A stretch of 64,000 nucleotides of DNA from Alloalcanivorax balearicus MACL04 (GCF_025532145.1 NZ_ARXS01000001.1:186001-250000), one strand, 5' to 3'. Counted from the stretch's first letter, positions 23,318 through 33,238 are shown. The notes: generated from the sequence alone by a model not told the origin. Program-made: numbers and translations.

Positions 23318-24469
23318 ATGGTCCGTCTGGCGCTGGCCGCTTCGCTGGTGGTAGCGATATTCATTGGTTGGTGGATCAGCGATGAATCCCTCGATCGCAC
23401 CGCCCACGACTGGCTCGATACGCCGACACGCGAAGCCAATGACGCTTATTATTTCCTGCTGGGGTTCGGCGCTCCCGAAGGCAGCTCACCGCAACTCATG
23501 GGGAGGCGTCTGGTCGCCGAGTACGACACCCTCACCGTCGCGCCCTCCTGGCTTCCCGATTTGTCCGGACACAACCTGCTGTGCGCCTACGATGGGGCCG
23601 ATTGTCTGCTCCTGCAGCAGTCGAGGACATCCGAGGCCCGGGTCCTGATCGCCGAATCCGATGTGCTGCTGCAACGCTATCGACAGTTCTTGTCCTTCGA
23701 AGCCTTCGTCGCCGATCTGCCGGCATCGATTCGCGCGCCGGCTCCCCGTTATGAGCTGCTGACCACGGCGGCACGGCTGCAATCGCTGACATGGGCACTG
23801 AGCGATGATCCCGGCACCGGGCTACGACAGGAAATCGACCAGTTGCGCCGCCTGCTGACCGGGTACCACACCCAGGCCGGCAAGCTCTCGGTCACGACCA
23901 TGTTGACGGAAAAACTGCGGCTGGCTGCCCTGCTGGCGCAACAGGGGAAAATGGATTACCTGGAACCGGCGCCGCTTTCCGCCCAGGAACGGGATCTGTC
24001 ATCGGCGGTGCTGAGCGAATTCCGGTTCCTGATGCAAGGCGTGGAGGCGGTCGGCAAACCGGATGGCGGCACCGGACCGACCTGGTACACGCGGCTTTGG
24101 TTTCGCCCCAACATGACGATCAATCAGATCATGGAATATCTGCGACACATCGAAGCGCTCTCCCGGCAACCCGCATCGGAACAGATCGCTCAACCCCGCT
24201 ACGATCTCGAACCGTCGCTGAGCCGGCATTTACGCAATCCGGCGGGCAACCGTCTCGTCGCCATCATCCCATCCTTGAACCGCCTCCCCGAATCCTTGCT
24301 GCGGCTGGGCCAGCAGTTGGCGCTGCTGTCCTGGATGGCGGGCAGCGCCACCTCCACCACGCACCCGAACCCCTGGGCGCCGGCCCTCGCGCCCGAGCGA
24401 GGCAAGGACGGGCTGTGTTTCACCCGCCCCGGTCATCAGCCGATGGTCTGTCTGCCGTTGCTGCCGTGA
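23318..24469 (+). CDS. Membrane-anchored protein of unknown function
   Basis: A 383-residue protein with one N-terminal membrane anchor or uncleaved signal (LALAASLVVAIFIGWWIS) and a large extracytoplasmic domain. The region YDGADCLLLQQ, repeated leucine-rich helices (LLQRYRQFLSFEAFVADL) and a C-terminal LCFTRPGHQPMVCLPLLP with two cysteines are visible. I recognise no catalytic motif. Similar proteins seem to be annotated only as hypothetical. Start at the ATG 23318 gives the membrane segment at the very N-terminus; an ATG at 23300 is also possible. Confidence 0.72.
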   Translation: MVRLALAASLVVAIFIGWWISDESLDRTAHDWLDTPTREANDAYYFLLGFGAPEGSSPQLMGRRLVAEYDTLTVAPSWLPDLSGHNLLCAYDGADCLLLQQSRTSEARVLIAESDVLLQRYRQFLSFEAFVADLPASIRAPAPRYELLTTAARLQSLTWALSDDPGTGLRQEIDQLRRLLTGYHTQAGKLSVTTMLTEKLRLAALLAQQGKMDYLEPAPLSAQERDLSSAVLSEFRFLMQGVEAVGKPDGGTGPTWYTRLWFRPNMTINQIMEYLRHIEALSRQPASEQIAQPRYDLEPSLSRHLRNPAGNRLVAIIPSLNRLPESLLRLGQQLALLSWMAGSATSTTHPNPWAPALAPERGKDGLCFTRPGHQPMVCLPLLP

Positions 24470-24503
24470 CCGTTTGCTGTCACGAAAGGAACTACGAAGC
24501 CGT

Positions 24504-24569
24504 TGTAGGAGCTTGCCTGCAAACGAATGGGTCCGGGCCCCAAGATTCGCTTGCAGGCAAGCTCCTACA
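24504..24569. repeat. REP-type inverted repeat (TGTAGGAGCTTGCCTGCAA family)
   Basis: TGTAGGAGCTTGCCTGC (from 24504) and its complement GCAGGCAAGCTCCTACA (to 24569) form a 25-bp hairpin with one mismatch and a 16-bp loop. A closely related copy is at 35781-35865. It lies between convergent genes. Confidence 0.75.
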
Positions 24570-24583
24570 GTGCGGCGCCGGCG

Positions 24584-25288
24584 CTACATGGCTCTCTGGT
24601 TCACTCGCGCCGACACCTCGGCGGCGCTTTCCTTACGTTCGGAATAACGGTCGGTGAGGTAGTCACTGCGATCACGCACCAACAGCGTGAATTTCATCAG
24701 TTCTTCCATCACATCGACAATGCGGTCATAGAACGGTGACGGCTTCATGCGGTCATTGTCGTCGAACTCCAGGAACGCCTTCGGCACCGAGGACTGATTC
24801 GGGATCGTCACCATGCGCATCCAGCGGCCCAGCACCCGCAGCTGGTTCACCGCATTAAAGGACTGGGAACCGCCGCAGACCTGCATCACCGCCAGGGTCT
24901 TGCCCTGGGTTGGGCGCACACCGCCCAGGGCCAGCGGAATCCAGTCGATCTGCGCCTTCATGATGCCGGTCATGGCGCCGTGCCGCTCCGGCGAGCACCA
25001 CACCATGCCTTCGGACCACTGGGCCAGATCCCGCAGCTCCGCCACCTTGGGGTGATCCTCCGGTTCCGCATCCGGTAACGGCAGGCCACGGGGATCGAAG
25101 ATACGGGTTTCCGCGCCCATGGATTCGAGCAGACGGGCGGCTTCCTCTACCGCCAGACGGCTGAAGGAACGCTCCCGCAAGGAACCGTACAGCAGCAAAA
25201 TACGCGGCGGATGGGAGTCAGCGGCGCCCAGTTGCCGCCGATCCGGAATGTGGAACAGCTCCGCTTGTACGTTGGGCAAATCATTCAT
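24584..25288 (-). CDS. arsH: Organoarsenical oxidase ArsH
   Basis: A 234-residue NADPH-dependent FMN flavoprotein. The flavodoxin-like FMN loop is [20 protein letters not shown] (about 31-50), followed by [23 protein letters not shown], both typical of ArsH. ArsH oxidises trivalent organoarsenicals such as methylarsenite to the less toxic pentavalent form. ATG at 25288 is chosen for its family-like start [10 protein letters not shown]. It is the last gene of arsRCBH, 11 bp after arsB. Confidence 0.9.
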   Translation of the reverse strand: MNDLPNVQAELFHIPDRRQLGAADSHPPRILLLYGSLRERSFSRLAVEEAARLLESMGAETRIFDPRGLPLPDAEPEDHPKVAELRDLAQWSEGMVWCSPERHGAMTGIMKAQIDWIPLALGGVRPTQGKTLAVMQVCGGSQSFNAVNQLRVLGRWMRMVTIPNQSSVPKAFLEFDDNDRMKPSPFYDRIVDVMEELMKFTLLVRDRSDYLTDRYSERKESAAEVSARVNQRAM

Positions 25289-25299
25289 CGTTACTTTCC

Positions 25300-26589
25300 T
25301 TAAGACAGCACCGTCAACCAGCCGGCCAGGGCCAGCAGAGTGGCGGTCAACACCGGCAGGGTCAGGACAATGCCCACGCGGCAGTAGTAACCCCAACCGA
25401 TCTTCATGCCCTTGCGGGCCAGAACATGTAGCCACAGCAACGTTGCCAGGCTGCCGATGGGTGTTATTTTCGGTCCCAGATCACTGCCAATGACATTGGC
25501 GTAGATCATCGCTTCACGCACCAGGCCACCGGCCTGGCTGTCGTCGATGGACAGCGCCACCACCAGCACCGTGGGCATGTTATTCATGATCGAGGACAGT
25601 CCCGCGGCGATATAGCCGGTACCCAGGGTGGCGACCCACAACTCCTGCCGTGCCAGCTGGTTCAACACTCCGGCAACGGCATCGGTAAGGCCCGCGTTGC
25701 GTAAACCGTAGACCACCAGATACATGCCCAGGGAGAACACCACGATGTTCCAGGGCGCGCCACGCAGTACCTTCATGGTGGAAATGTGATGGCCGTGACG
25801 GGCAATCAGGAACAGCACCAGGGCGCCGATACCGGCGATCAGGCTTACCGGAACCCCCATGGGTTCGGCAAAGAAGAATCCGGCAAGCAACAGCGCCAGC
25901 ACCCACCAGCCGGCCCGGAAGGTCCTGGGATCCTTGATCGCTTCACCGGGCTGACGCAGTTTGGAAATCTCATACCCCTTGGGGACGTCGCGGCGGAAGA
26001 ACAACCACAGCACTAACAGAGACGCGGAGACCGACACCAGATTCACCACCGCCATCACCGTGGCGTATTCGCCGAAGCCGATATCGAAGAAGTCCACGGA
26101 AACGATGTTGACCAGATTCGAGACCACCAGAGGCAGGCTGGCGGTGTCGGCGATGAAACCCGCCGCCATGATGAACGCCAGGGTGGCGGCGGGCCCGAAC
26201 CCCAGCGCCAGCAGCATTTCAAACACAATGGGAGTCAGGATCAACGCCGCCCCGTCGTTGGCGAACACCGCCGCCACCAGGGCACCGAGCAACACCACCG
26301 CCGCCAGCAGCCGTCCACCATGGCCACCGCCCCAACGGGCCACATGCAGCGCCGCCCATTCAAAGAACCCGGCTTCGTCCAGGATCAGACTGATGATGAT
26401 GATGGCGATGAACGCGAAGGTGGCGTTCCAGACGATGTCCCAGACCACGGGAATGTCATCGAGATGAATGACACCGGTGAGCAGGGCCACCAGGGCGCCC
26501 GCGCCAGCGCTCCAACCAATACCCAGCCCCCGGGGTTGCCAGATCACCAGCGTCAGGGTGGCAATGAAGATCAGTACCGCCAACAGCAT
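25300..26589 (-). CDS. arsB: Arsenite efflux pump ArsB
   Basis: A 429-residue arsenite/H+ antiporter with about twelve membrane helices. Family motifs include [39 protein letters not shown] and [17 protein letters not shown]. It expels As(III) produced by ArsC from arsenate. It is 2 bp downstream of arsC, indicating tight coupling. Confidence 0.94.
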   Translation of the reverse strand: MLLAVLIFIATLTLVIWQPRGLGIGWSAGAGALVALLTGVIHLDDIPVVWDIVWNATFAFIAIIIISLILDEAGFFEWAALHVARWGGGHGGRLLAAVVLLGALVAAVFANDGAALILTPIVFEMLLALGFGPAATLAFIMAAGFIADTASLPLVVSNLVNIVSVDFFDIGFGEYATVMAVVNLVSVSASLLVLWLFFRRDVPKGYEISKLRQPGEAIKDPRTFRAGWWVLALLLAGFFFAEPMGVPVSLIAGIGALVLFLIARHGHHISTMKVLRGAPWNIVVFSLGMYLVVYGLRNAGLTDAVAGVLNQLARQELWVATLGTGYIAAGLSSIMNNMPTVLVVALSIDDSQAGGLVREAMIYANVIGSDLGPKITPIGSLATLLWLHVLARKGMKIGWGYYCRVGIVLTLPVLTATLLALAGWLTVLS

Positions 26590-26591
26590 GA

Positions 26592-27086
26592 TCAGTGTTC
26601 ACCGTGGAAGCGATGGATCTTCTGCAATGACGCGGTCAGGCCGAGGGCGTTCATATCCTCAAGATCCAACGCCACCAGGTCCTCGATACGGCCGCGCAGC
26701 CGTTCATAGGTGGCCTCGAAAACGGCGTCGATGGCGGCGTCATCACCTTCCGCCGTGGCCGGATCGGGAATCCCCCAGTGGGATTTGGCGGTATCCGCCA
26801 GCCAGACCGGGCACGACTCGCCGGCGGCGGCGTCGCAGACGGTCACGATGGCGTCGAAATATTGGCCTTCCAGGTCGTCCATGGATTTGGAGGTGGGCTC
26901 ACCCACGGGAATGCCGTGACGTTCCAGCACCGCCAAGGCACGGGGGTGCACCTGACCGCTGGGCCGGCTGCCGGCGCTGGCGGCACGAATCCGGCCCCCG
27001 CCGAGATGGTTGGCGAGGGCTTCGGCGATGATCGAGCGGCAGGAATTGCCGGTGCACAGGAACAGTAATTTGAGAGGGGTGGCCAT
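26592..27086 (-). CDS. arsC: Thioredoxin-type arsenate reductase ArsC
   Basis: A 164-residue low-molecular-weight-phosphatase-fold arsenate reductase. The P-loop is C11-T-G-N-S-C-R17 (CX5R) and the redox relay cysteines appear in [15 protein letters not shown]. This type reduces As(V) to As(III) with thioredoxin as donor, unlike the glutaredoxin-linked ArsC of plasmid R773. The ATG at 27086 ([11 protein letters not shown]) is preferred; the open frame extends upstream into arsR. Confidence 0.93.
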   Translation of the reverse strand: MATPLKLLFLCTGNSCRSIIAEALANHLGGGRIRAASAGSRPSGQVHPRALAVLERHGIPVGEPTSKSMDDLEGQYFDAIVTVCDAAAGESCPVWLADTAKSHWGIPDPATAEGDDAAIDAVFEATYERLRGRIEDLVALDLEDMNALGLTASLQKIHRFHGEH

Positions 27087-27108
27087 GATAGCGCTCCAGA
27101 ATTGAGGG

Positions 27109-27426
27109 TTAGCAGCACGCCGTGTCGATGGGCGTAATCCCCAGTTGCTCGCGGGCGGGCGGCAACAGGATATCGATGGTGGCGATCGCCCATTCCGGCA
27201 GCGCCGGATTGAGCCGGTAGTGCATCCAGGTGCCCTCGCGACGGGCCACCACCAGTTCGCACTGGCGCAACTGCGCCAGATGACGGGACACCGTGGACTG
27301 CGGGGCGTCCATGGCCTCCACCAGATCACAGACGCAGATCTCCCGCTCCTTTTCCATCAGGCCCATGAGCCGGAGACGGCTTTCATCGGCAAGGCACTTA
27401 CACAGTTGCGTGACGGTCAGATTCAT
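27109..27426 (-). CDS. arsR: Arsenite-responsive repressor ArsR
   Basis: A 105-residue winged-helix repressor. The As(III)-sensing cysteines are in EICVCDLVEAMD (ELCVCDL-type motif), and the recognition helix is QSTVSRHLAQLRQCELV. Binding of arsenite releases it from the operator just upstream. The terminal CC pair is noteworthy, since extra cysteines could extend metal binding. First gene of arsRCBH. Confidence 0.93.
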   Translation of the reverse strand: MNLTVTQLCKCLADESRLRLMGLMEKEREICVCDLVEAMDAPQSTVSRHLAQLRQCELVVARREGTWMHYRLNPALPEWAIATIDILLPPAREQLGITPIDTACC

Positions 27427-27438
27427 AGCTTAATCCGT

Positions 27439-27458
27439 ATATCCGGAATAACGGATAT
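27439..27458. promoter_or_regulatory. Probable ArsR operator
   Basis: ATATCCG (27439-27445) and CGGATAT (27452-27458) form a perfect 7-bp inverted repeat with 6-bp spacer, 12 bp before the arsR start. A third ATCCG half lies at 27433-27437. Position and symmetry fit an ArsR site. Confidence 0.65.
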
Positions 27459-27463
27459 ATTAA

Positions 27464-27491
27464 ACACGCAACACGCAACACGCAACACGCA
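27464..27491. repeat. Heptamer tandem repeat (ACACGCA)x4
   Basis: Four exact copies of ACACGCA lie upstream of arsR, just outside the palindromic operator. Related inverted GCGTG motifs occur at about 27580-27607. Slippage at this short array could vary promoter spacing. Confidence 0.7.
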
Positions 27492-27540
27492 ACCAAATAT
27501 AGCGTGCCGGGGCTTACCCTCCGGCCAATGCCCGGCCCGA

Positions 27541-27569
27541 TAAAAACGGCGCGGTCAGCAGACCGCGCC
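27541..27569 (-). terminator. Intrinsic terminator of the pst-phoU operon
   Basis: On the reverse strand GGCGCGGTC-TGCT-GACCGCGCC forms a perfect 9-bp stem followed by GTTTTTA. It lies 48 bp past the phoU stop, separating phoU from arsR. Confidence 0.8.
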
Positions 27570-27616
27570 GCCCTTCTTCGCGTGCAAGCGTGCCGCGTGT
27601 TTGCGTGCCGGCGTCT

Positions 27617-28330
27617 TCAGCCTTTGACCTTCTCTTCCATCTCGTCCATGGAGATGTGGCGGACATCCTTGCCCTTCACCAGGAAGATCACCTGCTCGGC
27701 GATGTTGCGGGAATGATCACCGATGCGCTCCAGCGCCCGCAGGGACCAGATGATGTTCAGTACCCGGGAAATGGCGCGCGGATCTTCCATCATGAAGGTC
27801 ACCAGGGAACGCATGGCCGAGCGGTACTCCAGATCCACTTCGTTGTCCTCGGCGGCCACGTCCAGAGCCTTGTCGGCGTCGAAGCGAGCGAAGGCATCCA
27901 GGGTATCGCGCAGCATGTTGCGTACGTGGTTGCCGATATGACGCACTTCCACGTAACCGCGTGGCGATTCGCCTTCCTCGGACAATTGCAGCGCCATGGC
28001 GGCGATTTTGGCGGACTCGTCACCGATCCGTTCCAGATCGGACACCGCCTTGGTCACCGCGATGATCAGCCGCAAGTCGGACGCGGCGGGCTGGCGCAGG
28101 GCAAGCACCCGGGCGCATTCCTCGTCGATCTGGATTTCCAGTTTGTCGACCTTGTCCTCCGCCTGCATGACTTTTTCCGCCAGGTCGGAGTCAGCGCGCA
28201 ACAGCGCGTCCAGCGCGTCCACGACCTGTTTCTCCACCAGACCACCCATCTCCATCAGATGGTTACGGATGGATTCCAACGCCTCGTTGAACTGCGATGA
28301 GCTGTGTTGACCAAAATAGGTGCGATCCAT
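27617..28330 (-). CDS. phoU: Phosphate signalling protein PhoU
   Basis: A 237-residue all-helical protein with two PhoU repeats, each with the metal-binding E/DxxxD signature: SDLERIGDESAKIA (about 93-106) and RALERIGDHSRNIAEQ (about 195-210). It links PstSCAB to PhoR and damps the Pho response and phosphate uptake. ATG at 28330. It is 25 bp downstream of pstB and ends the operon before a strong terminator. Confidence 0.95.
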   Translation of the reverse strand: MDRTYFGQHSSSQFNEALESIRNHLMEMGGLVEKQVVDALDALLRADSDLAEKVMQAEDKVDKLEIQIDEECARVLALRQPAASDLRLIIAVTKAVSDLERIGDESAKIAAMALQLSEEGESPRGYVEVRHIGNHVRNMLRDTLDAFARFDADKALDVAAEDNEVDLEYRSAMRSLVTFMMEDPRAISRVLNIIWSLRALERIGDHSRNIAEQVIFLVKGKDVRHISMDEMEEKVKG

Positions 28331-28355
28331 GGGCACTCTCCTCAACGTCCGGGCG

Positions 28356-29246
28356 TCAGCCGAACCGACCGGTGATATAGGCTTCGGTAAGCTCGTGTTC
28401 CGGCTTGGTGAACACGGTCTCGGTGTCATTCACCTCGATCAGACGACCCAGATGGAAATACGCGGTCCGGTTGGACACCCGCGCCGCCTGTTGCATGGAG
28501 TGGGTCACAATGGCGATGGTGTAGGACTCGGTCAGCTCGTCGATCAGTTCCTCGATCTTGGCCGTGGCGATCGGGTCCAGCGCGGAACACGGCTCATCCA
28601 TCAGAACCACTTCCGGACTGACCGCGATGGTGCGGGCGATGCACAAACGCTGCTGCTGACCGCCGGACAAACCGGTGCCCGGCGCATGCAGACGGTCTTT
28701 CACTTCTTCCCACAGGCCAGCTTTGCGCAGGCTGGTTTCCACAATCTCATCGAGTTCGAATTTCTTGTTGGCCAGGCCGTGCAAGCGCGGACCATAGGCC
28801 ACATTGTCGTAGATGGATTTGGGAAACGGATTGGGCTTCTGGAACACCATGCCCACCCGCGCGCGCAATTCCACCACATCCATCTTCGAATCGTAGAGAT
28901 CCTGATCTTCCAGGAACAGTTCCCCGCTCACACGGCAGATATCAATGGTATCGTTCATGCGGTTGAGGCAGCGAAGAAAGGTGGATTTACCACAACCGGA
29001 CGGGCCGATCAGGGATATCACCTCATTCTTGCCAATATCGAGGCTGATATTGTGAATAGCCTGGGTGTCTCCATAGGAAACGTTCACGTCTCGGAACCGC
29101 ATCTTCGGGGCGTCCACGAACGGCGTGCCTACGGTGTGTTCAGGGTATCGGGTTTCCTGCATGGGCTGCTCTTCCAGGTCGATCAACGGCTCCTCGGCAT
29201 GATTCCGGCCGGAAGCGTTCTTGTCCAGTTTCTCAGCGGTGTCCAT
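28356..29246 (-). CDS. pstB: Phosphate ABC transporter ATPase PstB
   Basis: A 296-residue ATPase. Walker A is GPSGCGKST, signature is [14 protein letters not shown] and Walker B is [13 protein letters not shown]. The N-terminus is extended by about 45 acidic residues relative to E. coli PstB (257 aa), a common feature in marine relatives. It powers PstAC and is part of the PhoR signalling complex. Confidence 0.95.
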   Translation of the reverse strand: MDTAEKLDKNASGRNHAEEPLIDLEEQPMQETRYPEHTVGTPFVDAPKMRFRDVNVSYGDTQAIHNISLDIGKNEVISLIGPSGCGKSTFLRCLNRMNDTIDICRVSGELFLEDQDLYDSKMDVVELRARVGMVFQKPNPFPKSIYDNVAYGPRLHGLANKKFELDEIVETSLRKAGLWEEVKDRLHAPGTGLSGGQQQRLCIARTIAVSPEVVLMDEPCSALDPIATAKIEELIDELTESYTIAIVTHSMQQAARVSNRTAYFHLGRLIEVNDTETVFTKPEHELTEAYITGRFG

Positions 29247-29273
29247 CGGTCATCTCCTCTGCCAGCGAGGCGC

Positions 29274-30542
29274 TTACCAGCGACGCTCGAGTCGTTTACG
29301 CAGTACAACCGCCAAGGTGTTCATGGCGATCAGGAAAGCGAGCAACACCATGATGGCCGCGGAGGTCAAGGCCACGAAGGATTGCTCCGGGCTACCCGCC
29401 CACAGGAAAATCTGTACCGGCAATACCGTTGCCGCCGACAACGGCCCCGTCGGCAACTCCACGATGAAGGCCACCATACCGATCATCAACAAGGGTGCCG
29501 TTTCACCCAGCGCCTGGGCCATACCGATGATCGCACCGGTGAGCATGCCGGGCATCGCCAGGGGCAGAACATGATGCAATACCACTTGCATCTTGGATGC
29601 TCCCAAGCCCATGGCGGCTTCACGGATACTCGGCGGCACCGCCTTGATCGCGGCGCGGCTGGAAATAATGACGGTCGGCAGGGTCATCAGAGTAAGAACG
29701 ATCCCCCCCACCAGCGGCACCGAGCGGGGCATGCCGAACCAGCTCAGGAAAATCGCCAGCCCCAACAGGCCGAAAATGATCGAAGGCACCGCCGCCAGAT
29801 TATTGATGTTAACTTCAATAAAATCGGTAAACCGGTTCTTGGGCGCGAACTCTTCCAGGTAGATCGCCGCCGCGATACCGATAGGAAAGCTCAAGGCCAG
29901 AGTCACCAGCATGGTGAATACGGAGCCCAGAATCGCGCCAAGAATACCCGCCTGCTCCGGCTCTCTCGAATCGCCGCTGGTGAACAGAGAACGGTTAAAC
30001 TCGGAGCGCGTCTCGCCCGCCGCTTCCAAGTCCAACACCCATTCCCGCTGCTGCGGACTCAAGCGAGCATTCTCTCGCTGCTTCTCGGAACCCTTGAGGA
30101 ACATGTCGGCATCATCGTCCAACTGCAGCCACAGTGTCTCCTTCTGGCCCAGCAGCGAGGGATCGGCCTCCAGCCGATCACGCAGTTCATACCCCGCGCT
30201 GGTGCTCAGCAAGGCATTGAGCGCCCGTCGATCCTGGCGCTCTTCCACGCGAGGGAAGCGCTCCTGAATCGCGGCACGCACAACGCCCTCGAAATTGCCG
30301 TATCGAAGTTGCTCGGGGTCATTGGCATCCTCGATTTCAAGCGTTTCGGGATCGTAGGTAATGCTCAATTCCACATAATGCTCGAAGAAAGCACTGTGCC
30401 CTTTGCCAATGATGTCTCCGAACAAAAGCAGCAGTGCCGACAGGCCGATGACAATCGAGACAATACCGAACGCCTTGAACCGCCGCTCCGCGCGATAGCG
30501 TCTGGCCAGGGTCTTGCGCACTTTTTCCGTGGTCTTGCTCAT
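29274..30542 (-). CDS. pstA: Phosphate ABC transporter permease PstA
   Basis: A 422-residue permease, longer than E. coli PstA (296 aa). The extra length is an N-terminal membrane segment (about 25-45) and a periplasmic insertion (about 55-200). The canonical BPD permease domain follows: SVFTMLVTLALSFPIGIAAAIYLEEF and the EAA-loop IREAAMGLGASKMQVV. It pairs with PstC. The gap to pstB is 27 bp. Confidence 0.94.
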   Translation of the reverse strand: MSKTTEKVRKTLARRYRAERRFKAFGIVSIVIGLSALLLLFGDIIGKGHSAFFEHYVELSITYDPETLEIEDANDPEQLRYGNFEGVVRAAIQERFPRVEERQDRRALNALLSTSAGYELRDRLEADPSLLGQKETLWLQLDDDADMFLKGSEKQRENARLSPQQREWVLDLEAAGETRSEFNRSLFTSGDSREPEQAGILGAILGSVFTMLVTLALSFPIGIAAAIYLEEFAPKNRFTDFIEVNINNLAAVPSIIFGLLGLAIFLSWFGMPRSVPLVGGIVLTLMTLPTVIISSRAAIKAVPPSIREAAMGLGASKMQVVLHHVLPLAMPGMLTGAIIGMAQALGETAPLLMIGMVAFIVELPTGPLSAATVLPVQIFLWAGSPEQSFVALTSAAIMVLLAFLIAMNTLAVVLRKRLERRW

Positions 30543-30560
30543 GAGTGTCTTACTCCTGAC

Positions 30561-31949
30561 CTAGTCGTATTGCTCGCGGTATTTTCTGACGATATGCAGC
30601 GCCAGGACATTCATCGCCAGCGTGGTCAGGAACAGCATCAGACCAAGCGCGAAAGCGGCCAATGTCTTGGCACTGTCGAACTCCTGATCACCGGTAAGCA
30701 GCGTGACGATCTGCACGGTGATGGTGGTAACCGCTTCCAGGGGGTTGACGGTCAGGTTGGCCGCCAATCCCGCCGCCATCACCACGATCATGGTTTCGCC
30801 GATCGCCCGGGATGCCGCCAGCAGAATACCGCCCATGATGCCCGGCAACGCGGCCGGGAAGATCACCTTCTTGATGGTCTCGGATCGAGTCGCGCCCAAT
30901 CCCAGGGAGCCATCACGCATAGCTTGGGGAACAGCGGTAATCACGTCATCGGATAATGAGGAGACAAAGGGAATGATCATGACCCCCATCACCAGCCCCG
31001 CGGCCAACGCGGATTCCGAGGACACACCGAGCCCCACTGCCTCCCCGATGTTCCGGATGAAAGGCGCCACCGTCAGTGCGGCGAAAAAACCGTAGACCAC
31101 TGTCGGTACTCCGGCCAACACCTCCAAAGCGGGCTTGGCGAAGGACCGAACCTTGGGATGAGCGTATTCCGCCAAATAGATAGCGGACATCAACCCCACC
31201 GGTACCGCCACGATCAGGGCGATCGCCGAAATCAGCAGTGTGCCGACGAACAGGGGAATCGCGCCAAAGGCACCGTGAGCGGCTACCTGATCGGCACGTA
31301 GCGCGGTCTGCGGGCTCCACTGCAAGCCAAACAAGAATTCGGAGAATGGGATCTTGCCGAAAAATCGAATCGACTCAAACAGCACCGAGAACAAAATACC
31401 CACGGTGGTAAGGATCGCCAGAGTCGCGCACAGCATGAACAGAAATTGCAGTACCCGCTCCACTTGCTGGCGGGCACGCAGGGTGGGTGATACCTTGAGC
31501 CAGGCCCAGGCGCCGCCCATCATGGCCAGAACCACCACCACCACGGTCAGCGCCATGGCGCTGGTGGTTCTCAAGCTTGTCAGTCGTTCCGCCGCCGCGG
31601 CTACCTCCGGGCCAACAGTATCCGCCGACAATGCCCCACTCGCCACATTGCCGATACGGCTCAGCATCAGGCTGCGACCGGCTTCATCGGCGGGACGCAA
31701 ATCGACAGGCATGCCGTTGAGGACAACCTCTCGAATAATCGAATCGTCAAAGGCCAGCCAGCACCCCAGCACCACCAGTGCCGGCATGGCACACCACAGC
31801 GCCGAGCGCATGGCATAGTAAAAGGGCAGCGAATGAAGATGGCGGATCCCCCCCAAAGGGCGAGCCATGGCCACCGCCCTGCGATGGCCCAGGTAGTACG
31901 CCAGACCAATCAAGACCACCAGCAGTAACAGCAAATTCCCGGTTTGCAT
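30561..31949 (-). CDS. pstC: Phosphate ABC transporter permease PstC
   Basis: A 462-residue permease with an N-terminal anchor, a periplasmic segment and a BPD domain: TLLISAIALIVAVPVGLMSAIYLAEYA and the EAA-loop MRDGSLGLGATRSETIKKVIFP. It is longer than E. coli PstC (319 aa), matching the enlarged PstA, so the pair is of the long PstCA type. ATG at 31949 with GGAG 7 bp upstream is preferred; an in-frame extension to 32033 gives lysine/arginine-rich residues without a ribosome site. Confidence 0.93.
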   Translation of the reverse strand: MQTGNLLLLLVVLIGLAYYLGHRRAVAMARPLGGIRHLHSLPFYYAMRSALWCAMPALVVLGCWLAFDDSIIREVVLNGMPVDLRPADEAGRSLMLSRIGNVASGALSADTVGPEVAAAAERLTSLRTTSAMALTVVVVVLAMMGGAWAWLKVSPTLRARQQVERVLQFLFMLCATLAILTTVGILFSVLFESIRFFGKIPFSEFLFGLQWSPQTALRADQVAAHGAFGAIPLFVGTLLISAIALIVAVPVGLMSAIYLAEYAHPKVRSFAKPALEVLAGVPTVVYGFFAALTVAPFIRNIGEAVGLGVSSESALAAGLVMGVMIIPFVSSLSDDVITAVPQAMRDGSLGLGATRSETIKKVIFPAALPGIMGGILLAASRAIGETMIVVMAAGLAANLTVNPLEAVTTITVQIVTLLTGDQEFDSAKTLAAFALGLMLFLTTLAMNVLALHIVRKYREQYD

Positions 31950-32026
31950 GTGGGACTCCGGTTGGATTTTCTCGAACAAGCCACGCGCACGGGACTTGTG
32001 CCAGACAATCTTTTTCGATTTTTCAG

Positions 32027-32040
32027 GGGCCAAAAGGCCC
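32027..32040 (-). promoter_or_regulatory. Hairpin between pstS and pstC
   Basis: GGGCC-TTTT-GGCCC on the reverse strand, in the 145-bp pstS-pstC gap. It may stabilise or attenuate the message so that PstS is made in excess, as is usual for binding proteins. Confidence 0.4.
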
Positions 32041-32094
32041 GGCGACTCTCGTCACCAGGCCTTCAGCTTCCTTGCTGACCACTCAGCTCGAACC

Positions 32095-33156
32095 TTACAG
32101 TTCCTTGCCGGTCATGCTGTTCAGCGCAGCGGCGTTCTTGGCCCACTTCTTGCGCTCATCTTTATGGGACGGGATCAGGCCCTTGTCGACCAGGTAACCC
32201 TCCTCACCCCAGGCGCGCTCGCTGGTGAATTCCTTGATGTAGCCCTCGATGCCCGGAACCACACCCACATGTGCCTTCTTCACATAGAAGAACATGGAGC
32301 GGGACATCGGATAATCGCCGGAGGAAATGGTGTTCATGTCCGGCTCGACACCGTTGATTTTCACCGCCTTCACACCACCACGGTTCTGATCCAGGAAAGA
32401 GTACCCGAAGGCCCCCAGAGCATCGGGAGTGGACTCCAGCTTCTGGATGATCAGGTTATCGTTCTCACCGGCTTCGATGTAGGCGCCATCTTCACGGATG
32501 CTGCGGCAAACCGCCTTGTATTTGTCCTTGTCCTGACCTTTCATGGCTTTCAGCCAATCGAAAGTTTTACAACCACCTTCGACGCCCAGCTCGTTGAAGG
32601 AGTCGCGGGTACCGGAGGTCGGCGGCGGCCCGATCACTTCGATCTTGATGTTGGGCAGGGCCGGGTTCACGTCCTTCCAAGTCTTGTAGGGGTTCGGCAC
32701 CAGCTTTTCGCCGCCCTTGGGATCCGGCACATCCTTGGCCAGCGCCAGATACAGATCACGCAGGGTGATGTCCATATCCTGGCCTTTCACCGAATTGGCC
32801 AGAGCCAGACCATCATAACCGATCTGTACTTCGGTGATGTCCTTGACACCGTTCTTCTGGCACAGCTCGAACTCGGACGTCTTCATCCGGCGCGATGCAT
32901 TGGTGATGTCAGGGGTGTTCTCACCGACACCCTGGCAGAAGATTTTCATGCCGCCACCGGAACCGGTGGACTCGATCTTCGGGGTGGGCTGGCCGCTGGC
33001 GCGCCCGAACCGCTCTGCCACCACGGTGGCGAACGGGTACACAGTAGAGGAACCCACGATGGAGATGGTGTCGCGAGCGATCGCGGTCGCCGGCGCGGTG
33101 GCGAGGGCCAGAGCAGCGGCTGCCCCAACAATCGACGCTTTCATTTTAACGTTCAC
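32095..33156 (-). CDS. pstS: Periplasmic phosphate-binding protein PstS
   Basis: A 353-residue high-affinity phosphate-binding protein. The signal peptide is about residues 1-28 (MNVKMKASIVGAAAALALAT, cleavage after AIA). The phosphate-binding loop appears as IVGSSTVYPFATVVAERF and the second contact as GPPPTSGTRDSFNELG. The start is a GTG at 33156 with a perfect AGGAGG 6 bp upstream; the ATG four codons later lies too far from that site. First gene of pstSCAB-phoU. Confidence 0.94.
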   Translation of the reverse strand: MNVKMKASIVGAAAALALATAPATAIARDTISIVGSSTVYPFATVVAERFGRASGQPTPKIESTGSGGGMKIFCQGVGENTPDITNASRRMKTSEFELCQKNGVKDITEVQIGYDGLALANSVKGQDMDITLRDLYLALAKDVPDPKGGEKLVPNPYKTWKDVNPALPNIKIEVIGPPPTSGTRDSFNELGVEGGCKTFDWLKAMKGQDKDKYKAVCRSIREDGAYIEAGENDNLIIQKLESTPDALGAFGYSFLDQNRGGVKAVKINGVEPDMNTISSGDYPMSRSMFFYVKKAHVGVVPGIEGYIKEFTSERAWGEEGYLVDKGLIPSHKDERKKWAKNAAALNSMTGKEL

Positions 33157-33238
33157 AGTAAGCCTCCTGGTTTCATGGCACCGGCGTTGATCCACCCCGG
33201 TTTGTTCTTTCAGGCAGGGGGCATGCTAGATTGCGTAT

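Noticed and set aside
27464-27491. Possible CRISPR array
   Set aside because: The units are contiguous 7-mers without spacers; no cas genes in the window.
28320-30956. An 878-codon open frame on the + strand
   Set aside because: It is antisense to phoU, pstB and pstA, is rich in His/Arg/Gln without protein-like pattern, and the reverse-strand genes are unmistakable.
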